DNA from: Papilionanthe hookeriana x Papilionanthe teres
Taxonomy: Eukaryota > Streptophyta > Magnoliopsida > Asparagales > Orchidaceae
NCBI GenBank assembly: GCA_022702705.1
Contig: CM040422.1
Location: 42,617,270-42,681,269 of the forward strand
DNA length: 64,000 nt
Reading direction: 5' to 3'
Under the pieces are notes generated by a model. That model worked only from the letters and a program-made list of their open reading frames with translations. It was not told the DNA's origin and did not search any database. The position numbers and the translations under genes were made by a program. Of this stretch, positions 24,336 through 35,672 are shown one piece after another (the first letter of the stretch is position 1; every line of letters begins with the position of its first letter).

Positions 24336-24353
24336 CACACCTATTGGGGGTCC
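24336..24353 (-). promoter_or_regulatory. Candidate 5' cyclization sequence in the leader
   Basis: In the element RNA this reads GGACCCCCAATAGGTGTG, about 227 nt downstream of the primer site. It is perfectly complementary to the RNA at 18241-18224, beside the 3' LTR. The copy in the second duplication unit (near 42967) is similar but altered at the G run. Confidence 0.5.
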
Positions 24354-24579
24354 AACCCCACACAAAGATCAAAAGTCCTTAATGGCTTTCCGAACCTTTC
24401 CGTTCAAAAGGTGAATGAACAGACGGTCCTGAAGTCCGAAAGAGTTGACCGTGCTCACCCAAGAAAGAAATGAGAGAAGCATGCCAACGGAAGAAGGGTA
24501 AACTGGTCCATAAGGGATGTGGACACATTACCGATGTATGAAGATAAGATATCCTGATTTAAATAGAGAGAGAAGCATT

Positions 24580-24597
24580 TCCTCAGCGGAGTCGCCA
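24580..24597 (-). promoter_or_regulatory. Primer-binding site, tRNA-Arg
   Basis: On the minus strand TGGCGACTCCGCTGAGGA follows the LTR end (CGCCGACA) after five bases (GCTCC). It matches the complement of the 3' end of plant tRNA-Arg(ACG) at 17 of 18 positions. Ogre elements are known to use tRNA-Arg. This fixes element direction and the 5' LTR. Confidence 0.88.
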
Positions 24598-24602
24598 GGA
24601 GC

Positions 24603-27600
24603 TGTCGGCGTATTTTTGGGTGTGAAGTGCCCGTAAGAAGTTGTTGGTTGCCGGAATCAAAATCCCGTCGCCCGCTTCGGAAGGATGCTTCAACATGATT
24701 TTAGAAAAGAAGTATGAAGTCAAACTGACCCTATATTTTTCATAGTTTAAATGAAAGAGCGCTACACCTCAAGTCATGCATTTATCCCGAAAGACAAACA
24801 CAAAACTTGAAGGTGAGGCTCGATCAAATAAACTAAGAAAAATATGACGCCCGTTTGGTCTGCAAAACCATTTTATTTGCCAACAAGTTCCCCTATTTAA
24901 TATGAAGAATTAAATAGGGTTTATTTTAAGCTGGGTTCGGAAATGCTTCCTATAAGGGCAAGCCCCTATAGTTAATTACATCTTAAATGACCGAGATCAC
25001 TTAAGAAAACTCTCGATAAAAATCAGGAAATATTATCTTCAAGGAGGTCAAAAGGATATGACTTTTCAACGAAATCGGACAAAGAGGTGTGAAAGGGGAT
25101 TGACTCAAATCTGGAACATTTTATTGTAGAATCCAAAGGAAGAAAGACTAGGGGATATCACAGATCCGGAGGCTAACCTCGGTGACTTCCCAAGCTATCC
25201 TATGATTTTATTTCTATTTAGAGGAGATATTATTTAAGTGTTTCATCCTGCCAATTTTATTTAATTAGGGCTTACATTCGTGTGAAACGATCACACAAAT
25301 AGCCTAGAAGATGTGAGGATTTAGGTCGTAACGAACGACAACCTCGAAATCCTAAAACGAGTCGGGGCTTATATTGTACAGCAAAACTATACAAAGGCCC
25401 AACAAGAGGTTGAGGATTTATGTCGCACTAAGCGAACAACCTCGAAATCCTATTGATTGTTATTTAACTAAGGAATGGTTTAGCTGACGTAGACATGTTT
25501 TGCTGTTGAAGATGGCCGTGCTGCCCACCACTAGCTCCAAGCTCCTTGCCGTGAAGAGGTTAAGTTTTCTAAGATGGTAAGTCAAAATATTCAATCAGGT
25601 GGCCCTATGGTTGAGTTCTCCTAAACATCCTATGCAAGTATTTTTAGATGTTGTACAGTGTATAGCAGGGTATGTAGCACAGGAAAACAGTAAAACATGC
25701 AGCAGAGTATGGTACAACATGCTATGTAAGGAAAGAAGCAAGTAGCAGGTGCAATAGGAAGGTAATATGCTATGAATGTAAAGCAAACCTGTATACCTGG
25801 GAGGTCCGTTATTTCCTTGAATGCAGCAGGCTAGAGTGTGTCACACGAGTGAAAGCCAGGCAGAAAACAGAAGTGTCTTATAGAAAGCTCGAGAAAAGAC
25901 GGCGAATGACTCACAACAGAAAGCCCAGAGAAAATAAACAAAAATCAAAATAAAACCATCAAAACCTCAGGAAAGTCTCTAAAAAAGGACCACAAGTGCT
26001 TCGTCAAAATCATACGAAAATCCGAAGAAAACCGCAAGCACTCGGGTCGGGGCTAGGCTTAGAACTGTGTAGTACTGCTCGAAGGGTCGTCGAAGGCTAC
26101 TCGGTCACACGAGTGTATAGAGCCCGCTATTCAGCTAGAAGGGTGTCCAACTAAACCTGACTCAGGAGAGTGTTCCTCAACCCAAAACTGATAATCAACA
26201 AGTGGACAACCAGATTTTATAATATAGTTTTTTAAATTTATATTTTTAGCATGCACATGAGTTTCAGGCATACAAAAGAGAGTTTTATGAATTTCCGATT
26301 GTAGTGGAAAGATATATATATATATATATTTGTTTCAAAATATAGTGTTATATTCTTATCAGGTTTTGAAAATCATGATTGTCCACGAGTCAATCAATTC
26401 GTGGGGTGAAGGATCACTAACAATCCTAAGAAGGTACGGGTGCCCCGCTTGCCTTGTAGCGGTGAATGATACCGTCATCCTACGGTTCACCAGGGCCCTG
26501 GAGCGATTCCTGATGTCGTAGGATGGGATATCATACTACTCTGTCACTGGCGTGCCTTTTGTATCATCGATGTCATTGCCCCAAAAACAAAACAAAGCCA
26601 AACTCCGAGAGGAGCGGGGAAGACGTGTCAAGCAGCAAAGAGGGGAAAAGAAGGCTAACCCACCTTCGAATTTGAAGGGTTAGTTCGACAGGTGAGTTAA
26701 TCTAAGACTCCCCTAAGACATGTAAAACATTGGAAGTACAATCCAAGCTCCTTGAATCTACCCCTAGGGTGTCCTCTTCTCGCTTGGGTGTAGTTATATT
26801 AAAAGAGTGTTTAGAAACGAGATCCGAGAAAAATCGTTCAAGGCATTTAAAATCAAGCAAAAAAAAGAAATTACTTGGGACAAACACTGGTTGCTAATGT
26901 TTCCAAACCCGTGCTAGAATCAAACCTTCATATCACCATCATAAATTCCATGGGCAAAGGTGACTAAAAAGTAAAACCACCATCTGGCTCGGGACCTAGT
27001 CAACAACAACAAGATCCCTAAACTCCCAATGAAAAGACAAGCTTCTAAATTTATAAGAAAGTGAATGGACAAGCTTTTCAAAAGAAATTTCAAATCAATT
27101 CCAATTCCATCATATAAAACCTCCCAAGTGTGGCATTACATTCCCTCCCCAAACTCCACAAATTGAGTAAAAGAGGAAATAATCCAAGAGAAGCCTTGCT
27201 AGTACATCCAAATCCCCAAATTATCCAACCCTCTGTGTGATTCGAACCTCCACATACATCATAAATATGAAATCCTCCAATACAATCAAACAAAAGCTCA
27301 CGGCCAAGACTATAGGCGCCAAGGAACTCACGGGTAGGGTACAAACATGAAACACAAAAGGAGGACTCCCCCAAACATAAAATTTGACACATAAGAAAGT
27401 ATATGGGTAAACTCTCACAAGTCTTCTAAACTAGCTCCAATTCCACTAAGTAAAATATAGGAATGATGCCCCAAATCCAATCGATAATCATCTCATTCCA
27501 CAAGCAGGCGAACACAAGGCATAAACCTGAGCCACCATGAGGCAAGAACCTAGCTGACACCAAGCTGCAGCCCACCCACGACACAACCAAGGAAGGGAAC

Positions 27601-29880
27601 AACACCACAAGGGCAAAACCGAGCCACTGCAGGCTCAACCCGAGCCATAGCAAGGCTGGGAACAAGCCTAAAATCAGGTTACAACAATCTCAACTCAAAG
27701 CCAAAATCCAGAAATGCTAAAAGAGTCAAAACTGAGCCACATGAGGCTAAAATCAAATCATGGATTAAGCCAAAACAAAGGACACAACAAAACTCCACAA
27801 AAATCGTGCCACATGAAACTAAATTCAAGTCCAGCATAAGGCTACAACAATTTTCTTTAAAAGCTCAATTAAATGAAATACATATATATTTAAACATTGC
27901 CTTGGCTTGAAACTAAGAAAGAGGTCGATCTTAGGCCACAATAACACCTTTATGCCTTTCATATATCAAACTACAAAACTATCACATACTTGCAAGCAAG
28001 AATGAGCATAGAAGCTTTTCAAATTAGTTAATCATGCTTCATGAAGGGTTAAGATACAAGAAGCCCAAGAATTAAGCTTCAAAATATTCAAAACATAGAG
28101 CCACAATATACTTTATATAAGAACAAGCATGAAACTTCTCAAATTGAACTAAGCTCCTTTCCAACATACCATTTTGATAAAGAAAAGTTACAAAGGGCAA
28201 AAGCCGAGCCCCACGTGCATCTTGAAAAAGCCAAATGAATCCTTCCATGCTTCATACCAAGGTAAGCAAATAAATTATTCTAATATTCATTTCAACATGC
28301 TTGCAAAAGAAATTATTCATTGCCTCAAGCTTATGCTTTTAATATATCATAAGTAAAAGACCAGCACATGCTTTAAATAAGAACACACATAGGATCTCCT
28401 TCCCAACATTCCTAGTATGCACTTTCCTTTTTAAAGAGTGAAGCTTAAAACATTTAAACCCAATCTTCTCATATGCTATCAAGAGAGGCTAGCTTTACCT
28501 CAAAACCATATTCCATCAATCTTAACTTGCTTTAAACAAGAGAAAATAGAAGCTAAAGCCATGCTAAAACTTCACCATGTTAAGTAAATGAAGCAAGAGG
28601 AGGACCTAATATCATGCCATATCCCCCACTCCCACACATGCTTCATGTAATAAACCCATCAGATTTTCATATAAGAACAAACTAGCATGCTACTAAAGAG
28701 GGGGAATAAGAAAACACCATTTAAGCAAGTAGGTAAAGTTATCCATAACATATAAATGCTTAGCCGAAACCATAAACAGGGCAAATCAAGCTAACAACGC
28801 AAGTGACGACCTCCCTGGCCAAAACCGAGAGTAAGAGAGGGTAAAGGAAGTTACCAGATAACAAGAAGCACACAAAATGAATAGCGAAGCTCGAGTAACA
28901 ATCCAACAAACACCTCCCCTTCCTCGCAAGGATTTTCGGGGCCAACCCTAAATCATCCCAGAATGGGGTTTTTATAGGCGAAGGAGGGGAGAGTAGTGCC
29001 GCTACTCACCTTACAGGAAGGTGCGCAAGTGGAGCTGGAGACAAATTGCCGCAAGGAGGAGACACCGCAGAGCATCAGGCGACTCACAAGGATAATGCAT
29101 GCGCAGGAAAACACCGCAAGATACCACTTGCGCGCGCAGGGATTAGGGATGGGTCTCAGCGGCTCGAGGAGGAGACCACAGGAGATGCGGCGAGAGGCGT
29201 GCGGCTCGAGCGCTTGAGAAGGCTTGTCGAAGCTTCTCTCGCTCGCGTGCGGGAGAGACGGAGTCAACCGAGCGAATCAGAGGAGCGGGAGAACAGGCCG
29301 AGTCGCGCGTGAGAGGGAATTAGGGCTTAGGAAATGTGTTATATATAAATATATATATTAACAATAATAATATAAATATTATTATTATTATTAATATAAT
29401 AATTATAATCATCTCGTAAGTTTCGTCCCCGGCGTGCTATCGTCGCAAACTTAACGTCAATTTTAAGTGAAATAGACATTCGGAAGCATCGGCGTAGACC
29501 GTTTCGTCGTCCGAGGTCATCCGGGCAACGTCGTCGACCTGTCGTATCAAAATTGCGTCGAAATTTAGTATCGTCGTAAAATTTTGACTCGAGCTCGATC
29601 GATTAGAATAGTGCATGTGTGTAAGGCGTGCACGAGACTATCCTAATGTCCAGAGGTCCTATAGGGACTCAATTTGAACTCCTGACGTCAATTTCGACCG
29701 GCTATAGACTAGCGGTACGGAATCTCGTACAGGATTTCAAAGAGTAACGAAGTGGCTTCCAGACACTCTAAAACGAGGTGGATCCCGCCGCTAGGAATCT
29801 AGGATCGTCGGGGAAGCTCTCGAGGCTAGAATCTTAAATCTAGGAGGAATACTAAACCTCGACAAAAAGTGAGGTCAACA
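24603..29880 (-). repeat. 5' LTR of Ogre-like element, 5,278 bp
   Basis: A complete LTR on the minus strand, from TGTTGACCTCAC (29880) to AATACGCCGACA (24603). It pairs with the split 3' LTR and with the single LTR of the second duplication unit. A TATAAAA site lies at 28970-28976, and a GC-rich block at about 28990-29310. Open frames inside are short and unconserved. Substitutions and small indels distinguish it from the 3' LTR, so the insertion is not brand new. Confidence 0.9.
28970..28976 (-). promoter_or_regulatory. Probable LTR TATA box (5' LTR)
   Basis: Minus-strand context CGCCTATAAAAACCCCATTC, conserved in all three LTR copies. In the 5' LTR this would drive the element transcript. 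Confidence 0.55.
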
Positions 29881-29885
29881 CCCAC
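29881..29885. repeat. Target-site duplication, right (CCCAC)
   Basis: Directly follows the LTR at 29880 and matches 5625-5629. The duplicated copy is at 48437-48441. Confidence 0.85.
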
Positions 29886-30530
29886 GTATATCCTCGAAGT
29901 TAATTTGAATCTATTTATCTCAATTTTCTCTCAGAAGTGTAATGAAGAAGAAATCTCTCACTTTCCATCTCCTCTTACAACTCTTAGAGAAAATCTTCTC
30001 TAATCTCCCTCACTCTTCCGACATAATAAAGACAAAAGATTCCACAAAAAATAAAGACTCATGGCACACCACTACTGACAAAAGACACCTTTTCTAACAT
30101 AAAATCACTATTTTATAATGTTAGGATGAATTTTCCAAGAGATTCCATTATCATTCCTTCAAAATTCGTCTAAATTCAATGAATTAGGAGAGATAACCAT
30201 CTCTGGCGTTATTGGCGCCACAATCGAGAATCTAGTGTGATTTTTGGATTCTGATGTTGTTGGCGCCAGTGCAATTTCTTGCTCTCAGAAAACATGCGCT
30301 GTTGGCATCGGTTTGGCGCCATTGGCGCTAGTGCAATTTTGAAATTGCATCATTTGACTCCAATTCTCTTCCTTTTTTGTTCTTTTTGCTCCAAGTGCCT
30401 AGACTTAAAATACCTGCAACAAAGCATGAAAATACATTTTTATAAAGTGCAGAACCACTAAATTTAAGCATAATATGTATATGTAAAATTAAACATTTTT
30501 TTTGTTGCATAAAATCTTGTTCAAAAATAG
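29886..30530. other. Unclassified repeat-like flank with GGCGCC cluster
   Basis: No gene seen. Three GGCGCC palindromes lie at 30214, 30262 and 30315, set in TTGGCGCCA-type text, with AT-rich flanks. This was next to 5629 before the Ogre-like insertion. The style resembles a degraded Ty3 LTR, but I could not find its ends. Confidence 0.35.
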
Positions 30531-30534
30531 ACAT

Positions 30535-33225
30535 TATGAAGGCCTTTGATAAAGTGAATGGACTCTTTCAGTATGATAGGTTGGCCTAGTTAGGCTTTGC
30601 TCCTTCTATTATTCATTGGATTTAGGCATGCAAGATTGAAGTTAAATTTTTTAGTATTATTAACAGTGCGATTAAAGAATACTTTCCTTCCTCTTCAGTT
30701 TTAAGGAAAAGATGTCTTTTATCCCCTTAACTTTTTCTTATAGAGATTGATTCTCTCTCTTCTCTTTTAGTATCTCAAGAGACAGATCATAATAATCATG
30801 GCATATTAAATGCAAGTGGTGATTTTGTTCGCCTTATCTATGCTGATGATCCTTTGATCTTTAGTGAATCTAACATTAGTTCATTACAATGTTTGAAGGG
30901 CATTATTATTACCTTTAGTCATGCTTTCAACCTTGGTGTTAATGTCTCCAAATTTATAATTTAGTTCTCTAAATATGTTATCTAACTCATTGCAGCAATA
31001 ACGTTATGATGAGAGTGGTTTAATTATTAAACTTTTCCTAATTGGGAATATTTGGGAGTTACCATTAAGCCTTCTAAACTTCGAACAATTAATTGTTTGA
31101 AGCTTATTGAGAAGCTCCATTCATGGCTAGTTGGCTGTAAAGAGGGTATGCTATACTATTGGTAGATTTCAATTAGTTAAAACTAACATTTTGAGCTATG
31201 TTTATTTTTGTATTTCCATCACACTTCTGAAGGCTTTTAGGAAGAATTTCTTCTATGATTAATTATTTTTTAGAAAATAATTGTTTGGAGAAAAAAATTG
31301 CATACTATAGCATGGAATAATTATTCTTTGCCTAAATTTAAAGGTGATTATGGAATTCTTTCCTTGGATACCATTAATGTATTATGTAAATCCAAGCTGT
31401 TTTGGAGACATTACAACCCGGGTTCTCATTTTGCTCATTGGTTTGATAATCATAATGACACTATTTGGTGTAAAGCTAAAATTAGGATACCTTATTATTA
31501 TTATTATTTTGAAAGGAATCATCAATGTGGTTGTTAGAATGAGGAATTCTTTTGTTTTACTAATAACAAACAATAGTAATCTATTTATCTATTTTGAAAA
31601 CTTGGTTGAATGATGTTTCCTTGTATGAAAGTTCAGGGAAGTTTTTTTTATCGATTTTGGTTTCCTTAAGAAAAAGAAATTATATGTATTGTTTCTAATG
31701 GAAATTGATCTTCTAAGAACCTTTCGTTAATGTCAGATTATGGTATTCAATTGATTATGAATATTACTATTATAAATAGCATCATTTTCTTTTATTGGAT
31801 GGGGTTCAACCACTCCTCTCACAAAGCCACTTATGAAATTGTGACTGGTAAAAGTTTGTTTGGTTCAGAGGTTCTTCCACTAAGGTTGTCTTACATTCTT
31901 GAATAATCATTCATAAAGGGTTGAAAACTTGTGATGTAGTCAATACTACAAGAATTATAACTGATACTACTTGTGTTTTATGTATTCAGGAAATGAAATC
32001 TCATAATTATCATTTCTTTGAATGCCTTTTCTCTCGATATCTTCTTAAATGTTGCATTTTGAATGATAATATATTAATGATGACCAACAACATCTATCAG
32101 GAGTTGTTTCATAATAATATGTTGCCTTATAAAATTTACAAAAAGCTTTATTTGGTTGCAGTTCAAATCACAACTCTTTACTTTCAGCCTGAGAGAAATA
32201 ATTGGATTTTTAATAAATCTTATGCCCCCCTAGATGTCTCAATTCAAAAGATTCATTTGATGATTAAATATTAAAGCATGAGGTGGAAATTTGTTTAAAA
32301 AGGACATTCCAAGCATCATACAAACATTTTTTAAGATTTGATGTTCTATTGGAATGGTGAATGTTTTTAATCTATTTTACCCTCTGATGTTTTTGAAAGT
32401 AGGTCGTTGGATTTGGAAATTGGTTGTTAGTTTGGGATACACTTTCTCCTTATTTATACATTTATTTGATAGGATTCAGAAACTATATTTGATTCAATTA
32501 GAGGTTTCCAGATACTATATTTTGAGGGAATAAGCCGTGATTATTTTCAGAGATAAATGATAATTCAATTGTTTTTGAAATTTTATTTCCTTTCTTTTGG
32601 ATGAAATTATTATGACTTATTTTAAGTCGTTATCTCAAATCGTTTCTTCTTCCTTTTTATGATTTCTTAATAGATGTATTTTTTTTTTGGATGGATTAGT
32701 TGTTTTTCAGAAGCTCTGAAAGTTCAAGATCATTCTTTGATTTGTTTTGGCTGCCAGATAACTTGATGATTTATACTTTTACAGATCAGCTTGTTCTTGG
32801 TATGGTGGTCCTTCTTTGTTTCTTCAGGTCTTTGGGTGGATTTGTTATTGTTTAAGATTTTGTGAATAGAAAAATTTTCTACTGGAAGTTTAGTCTCATT
32901 GGATGAATCTGCTGTTGTTTATAAAACAGTCAGCTAGAATGACGTTGTAGGATCTGTTATTGGTGGATGGAGACTTGATGTTTATCAAATATCTCCATAT
33001 CATTGTGAAGTGTTTCAGTAATATTCCCATGGCTGTATGAGTTGCAGATATTACTTTGGATGTTTTATTCTTTTGTCTCGTGATTCCTCTTGTCAGTTTG
33101 CTCTTCTTTTCTTTGTATTCCTTCTAGTTGTCTTCAAGACTTCTTGTATTGGTCATTTTATCATAGGTTAATTCTACTGTAATCAATTCTTTTATTAATA
33201 TAACTGAGTGTAAATTCATTACGTA
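30535..33225 (+). mobile_element. L1-type LINE remnant (unit 1)
   Basis: Broken reverse transcriptase text in several frames: MKAFDKV (motif A) at about 30536; IYADDPLIF (the YADD motif) near 30838; KIAYYSMEXL and PKFKGDYGILSLDTIN matching the L1 C-terminal linker near 31300-31380; then the zf-RVT type segment CVLCIQEMKSHNYHFFEC (31921-32274). Stops and frame changes occur throughout. The 3' boundary is uncertain; AT-rich non-coding DNA continues to about 33225. It lies just downstream of PAR1, which is on the other strand. Confidence 0.75.
31921..32274 (+). pseudogene. LINE zf-RVT fragment (unit 1)
   Basis: An open frame of 117 codons with CVLCIQEMKSHNYHFFECLF, the Cys/His pattern of the zinc-binding domain at the C-terminus of plant L1 reverse transcriptases. 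It is identical in frame to 50480-50833. It is part of a dead element, not a gene of its own. Confidence 0.7.
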
Positions 33226-33465
33226 TAATAATTAAAAAATCCTGCTTTTTTTTTGAATTAGTGGAAATTTAAAATTCCTCCTGTTAGATTCTCTGACTCG
33301 TATCTTCTTTAAAGTCGTTGATAATAATAAGATTATCGTAACATGTGTAAATTGGATTACTATCCTAAGATTGTAATATTATTTTCCACGAATTATTCAA
33401 CTCCACACGTTACATTCAAACACCATTCACAAAAAGCCAAAATTCCCAGGCTGACACGTAGTCGT

Positions 33466-34254
33466 TCACATTATTCCCACTACCATTGGAGCTGGAGCCA
33501 ATGCAAGACTCTCATCAAAGCCAGTTAAGTTATCTGAAGCCGCAAACACCACCGCACCGGAGCTCTTCACTTCCACCGTCCCCTGACGCCCACCATTTGC
33601 CTGCGCTTCGCAAAGATTGAGAAGATTGACGCCTGCAATACAGTGCAGTATATATGCCTCAAATTTACGCCTCAAAAACAATAATATATCCTTTATATAT
33701 TTTTAATCAAACTTACGTTCTACTTTTAGAATTTAGATTGAACGATTGGACTAAAATTTATGCCCATTAAGATAACTCAAATAAAATTGTAGTCGAAAGC
33801 ATACAGCTCAAAGATGTAAATAAGAGCAGTCTACCTTCAGCTGCGGCGAGTTTGAAGTAGAGATCAACGACGTTAGGGCATCCATTGAAACATTTCGCGG
33901 AGCAAAGCTTGTTCTCAAAGGCAACATCGAGGAGGAGTCAGAGCTGATCCCAATCGTATGGCGGTCGAGACCGCAAGCCTCAACGCATTCGTCTGTCTCA
34001 ACCCAGTTCTTTAATGAGCTCTCCGCTTCGACCACTGAGGTTTTGCAGGTGAACTCCACCCGCCCACCTCTCCTCACCCGCGTCTCAAGAACGCACCGCA
34101 AGCCGGCCGAGGAGACAGCGAAGGAGCACGTGCTTGCGTCCAAGCTCTCGCACGAGATAGAATTGGTCTCTGTAGGCGCTGTGAGGATGACATTGACTGA
34201 AGAGAATAGGAGAGTGATGCATAGGAGAAACTTGGAGGCGGAGAAGGAAGCCAT
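33466..34254 (-). pseudogene. PAR1-family protein gene, frameshifted copy (unit 1)
   Basis: The same two-exon gene as at 52020-52809: exon 1 is 33835-34254, intron 33633-33834, and exon 2 33466-33632. Exon 1 is one base shorter: GAGGAGGAGTC here against GAGGAGGGAGTC in the other copy (near 33942). After GISSDS the frame goes to SSMLPLRTS, losing the Cys-rich LCSAKCFNGCPN block and exon 2. All other differences I checked in exon 1 are silent. The splice sites, TATA box and signal peptide are intact. The lost base is in a G run in a near-identical duplicate, so a sequencing or assembly error is a real alternative to a true pseudogene. Confidence 0.75.
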
Positions 34255-34317
34255 TGGTGATTCTGTGGATAAAGGATGTGAGTGCGATTGGATGTTTTTA
34301 TTTTGATGTGGGAGGGG

Positions 34318-34327
34318 AATATATAGA
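34318..34327 (-). promoter_or_regulatory. TATA box of PAR1 gene (unit 1)
   Basis: Minus strand TCTATATATT, about 65-73 bases upstream of the ATG at 34254, giving a predicted 5' leader of about 35-40 bases. Confidence 0.55.
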
Positions 34328-34330
34328 TAG

Positions 34331-34960
34331 GGTAGCTGATGAATGGTAAACGTGACCGTACGCTATTTCCTCCAAAACAGTGACAATACGGTGAAGTTAA
34401 GTTTATATATCGTTCAATATTTACGTACCTAATTTCTGACTTTTACATTCATATCATTTATGAATACCTTTTTTAACCTAATATCTGAATATTATATATA
34501 TATATATATATATAGATATATATGTATGATTTATTTGTAGGATATAATTGGGTAGTATTAAAATGGCCCCGTTTTTAATTGTTGCTTGAGGACGATTATC
34601 TGTTGGCGTGCCGTTAGGGTTCTGACAGATAGGTAAGTTGTTTCTGTCAGGCAGATTGTTCCCAACTGTGCTTAAATTGCAGCCACGCATAAGGAATTTA
34701 TGAGGATTTTTGTTCTCAGGCAATTACATACACATTATCCAAAAATTTTATTATTTACAAATCAGTCAAACACATTCATACATTTCTTAAATTCGCACTC
34801 ATATATCAAAGATTATGATAAAATTTTAATTCTTATTTTTTATTTTCATCAAATTCTCAAATTCAAGAGAATCGACTGAATGGTTAATTTGTATATTTCA
34901 TTGTTTCGTGTGTTATATACGTAATTATCTTTTTTTTTTTGGCATGTGTAAAATTGCTCC
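34331..34960. other. Upstream region of PAR1 (unit 1), no gene
   Basis: An AT-rich stretch with an (AT)n run at about 34494-34514. I see no coding sequence. It probably contains the rest of the PAR1 promoter. Confidence 0.4.
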
Positions 34961-34984
34961 TTATACATAAAGTAAAATTTTCTA

Positions 34985-35004
34985 TTATTATTACGATGAT
35001 GATG

Positions 35005-35043
<39 letters not shown>

Positions 35044-35064
35044 GTTATTATTATTATTATTATT
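34985..35064. repeat. (ATT)n microsatellite
   Basis: About 20 ATT units preceded by GATGATGAT and broken by one GTT. It begins the first of two diverged direct repeats. The matching array is at 53543-53618. Confidence 0.95.
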
Positions 35065-35645
35065 GATAAAAGCACCAACAAATATCTTTCATCTTACACA
35101 AATCTCAAGGTAATTGGTCAAGAAGAATGTGTTCAAACTTTGGTTAGAAGTTATCCAGAAATTCAATTTTAATAAAATTTTAATCAAACTGACCAGCTCG
35201 ACGAAATGAACCCAATGGTACTAAAATGGATCGAATTCGAGTCAAATCTAGTCTAGATCATGCTATTAAACGGCTTTTGGAAGTTTTCCATGCATAATTA
35301 AAGGTCGAACGTATTCTGAGTATTATATCAGCATGATGAATCCAACTGGCTCGGGATCGCTCAATTCTAACATTATTAAGGCACTGAAATGTTCATTGAA
35401 TGACATCTGATCAAAGGGATCTCTCTAGGTCATCCAATCAAAAGAGGCCTGGATTACTCTCTTTTTTTGTAATATGGATTCCATAAATAGAGCTCTAATC
35501 CCCTCATGAGATTGAGCCTAGACCTTGGAAAAGTAGAAAATCATAGCCTGCCTAAGAGGAAGCTACAACCCAGCATCTATCAAGGCAGATCGAGCTACCT
35601 CCGACCCCACCGCCTCTAATGAATGAAGATATGTGCAATTAATCC
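35065..35645 (+). repeat. Diverged direct repeat, copy 1 (possible LTR/TRIM-like)
   Basis: Similar throughout to 35848-36480. Shared text: CACCAACAAAT or CATCAACAAAT, ACTCAATTCTAACATTATTAAGG, CATAAATAGAGCTCTAATCC (a TATA-like site), CTCATGAGAT, AAATCATAGCCTG. Both copies begin after an ATT array. No coding sequence seen. Clear TG...CA ends were not found, so calling it an LTR is tentative. Confidence 0.55.
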
Positions 35646-35672
35646 GAGATTATTTTTATTAAAAATAAATCA

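Larger units (their letters stand above)
18221..24602 (-). other. Internal region of the Ogre-like element
   Basis: 6,382 bases between the two LTRs. Read on the minus strand the order is primer site, leader with an 18-nt motif, gag, about 1 kb non-coding, the 46-bp minisatellite, more non-coding, the 61-bp minisatellite, and the LTR-proximal end. I see no long frame with polymerase or integrase motifs on either strand. The bases abutting the 3' LTR read TTGGGGGTCCTTT, an imperfect polypurine tract interrupted by pyrimidines. Confidence 0.8.
5630..29880 (-). mobile_element. Non-autonomous Ogre/Tat-like LTR retrotransposon with nested solo LTR
   Basis: A Ty3-type element read on the minus strand. 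The 5' LTR is 24603-29880, the primer site 24580-24597, gag about 21559-23890, minisatellites 18873-19740 and 20384-20521, and the 3' LTR 5630-6684 plus 13992-18220. Each LTR starts TGTTGACC and ends CGCCGACA. The element is bounded by CCCAC duplications. Removing the nested solo LTR leaves about 16.9 kb, of which 6.38 kb is internal. No protease, reverse transcriptase, RNase H or integrase frame exists between gag and the 3' LTR, so it would depend on enzymes from a relative. Very long LTRs, a tRNA-Arg primer site and 3' minisatellites are known traits of the Ogre branch of Tat; assignment to that branch is inference. Confidence 0.88.

Noticed and set aside
24580..24602. Fragment of a tRNA-Arg gene
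   Set aside because: Only the 18 bases complementary to the tRNA 3' end are present, placed beside an LTR. It is a primer-binding site.
34884..35172. Poly-Ile or poly-Asn proteins on both strands
   Set aside because: They are translations of ATT microsatellites, also at 53439-53666, with no conserved flanking coding sequence.
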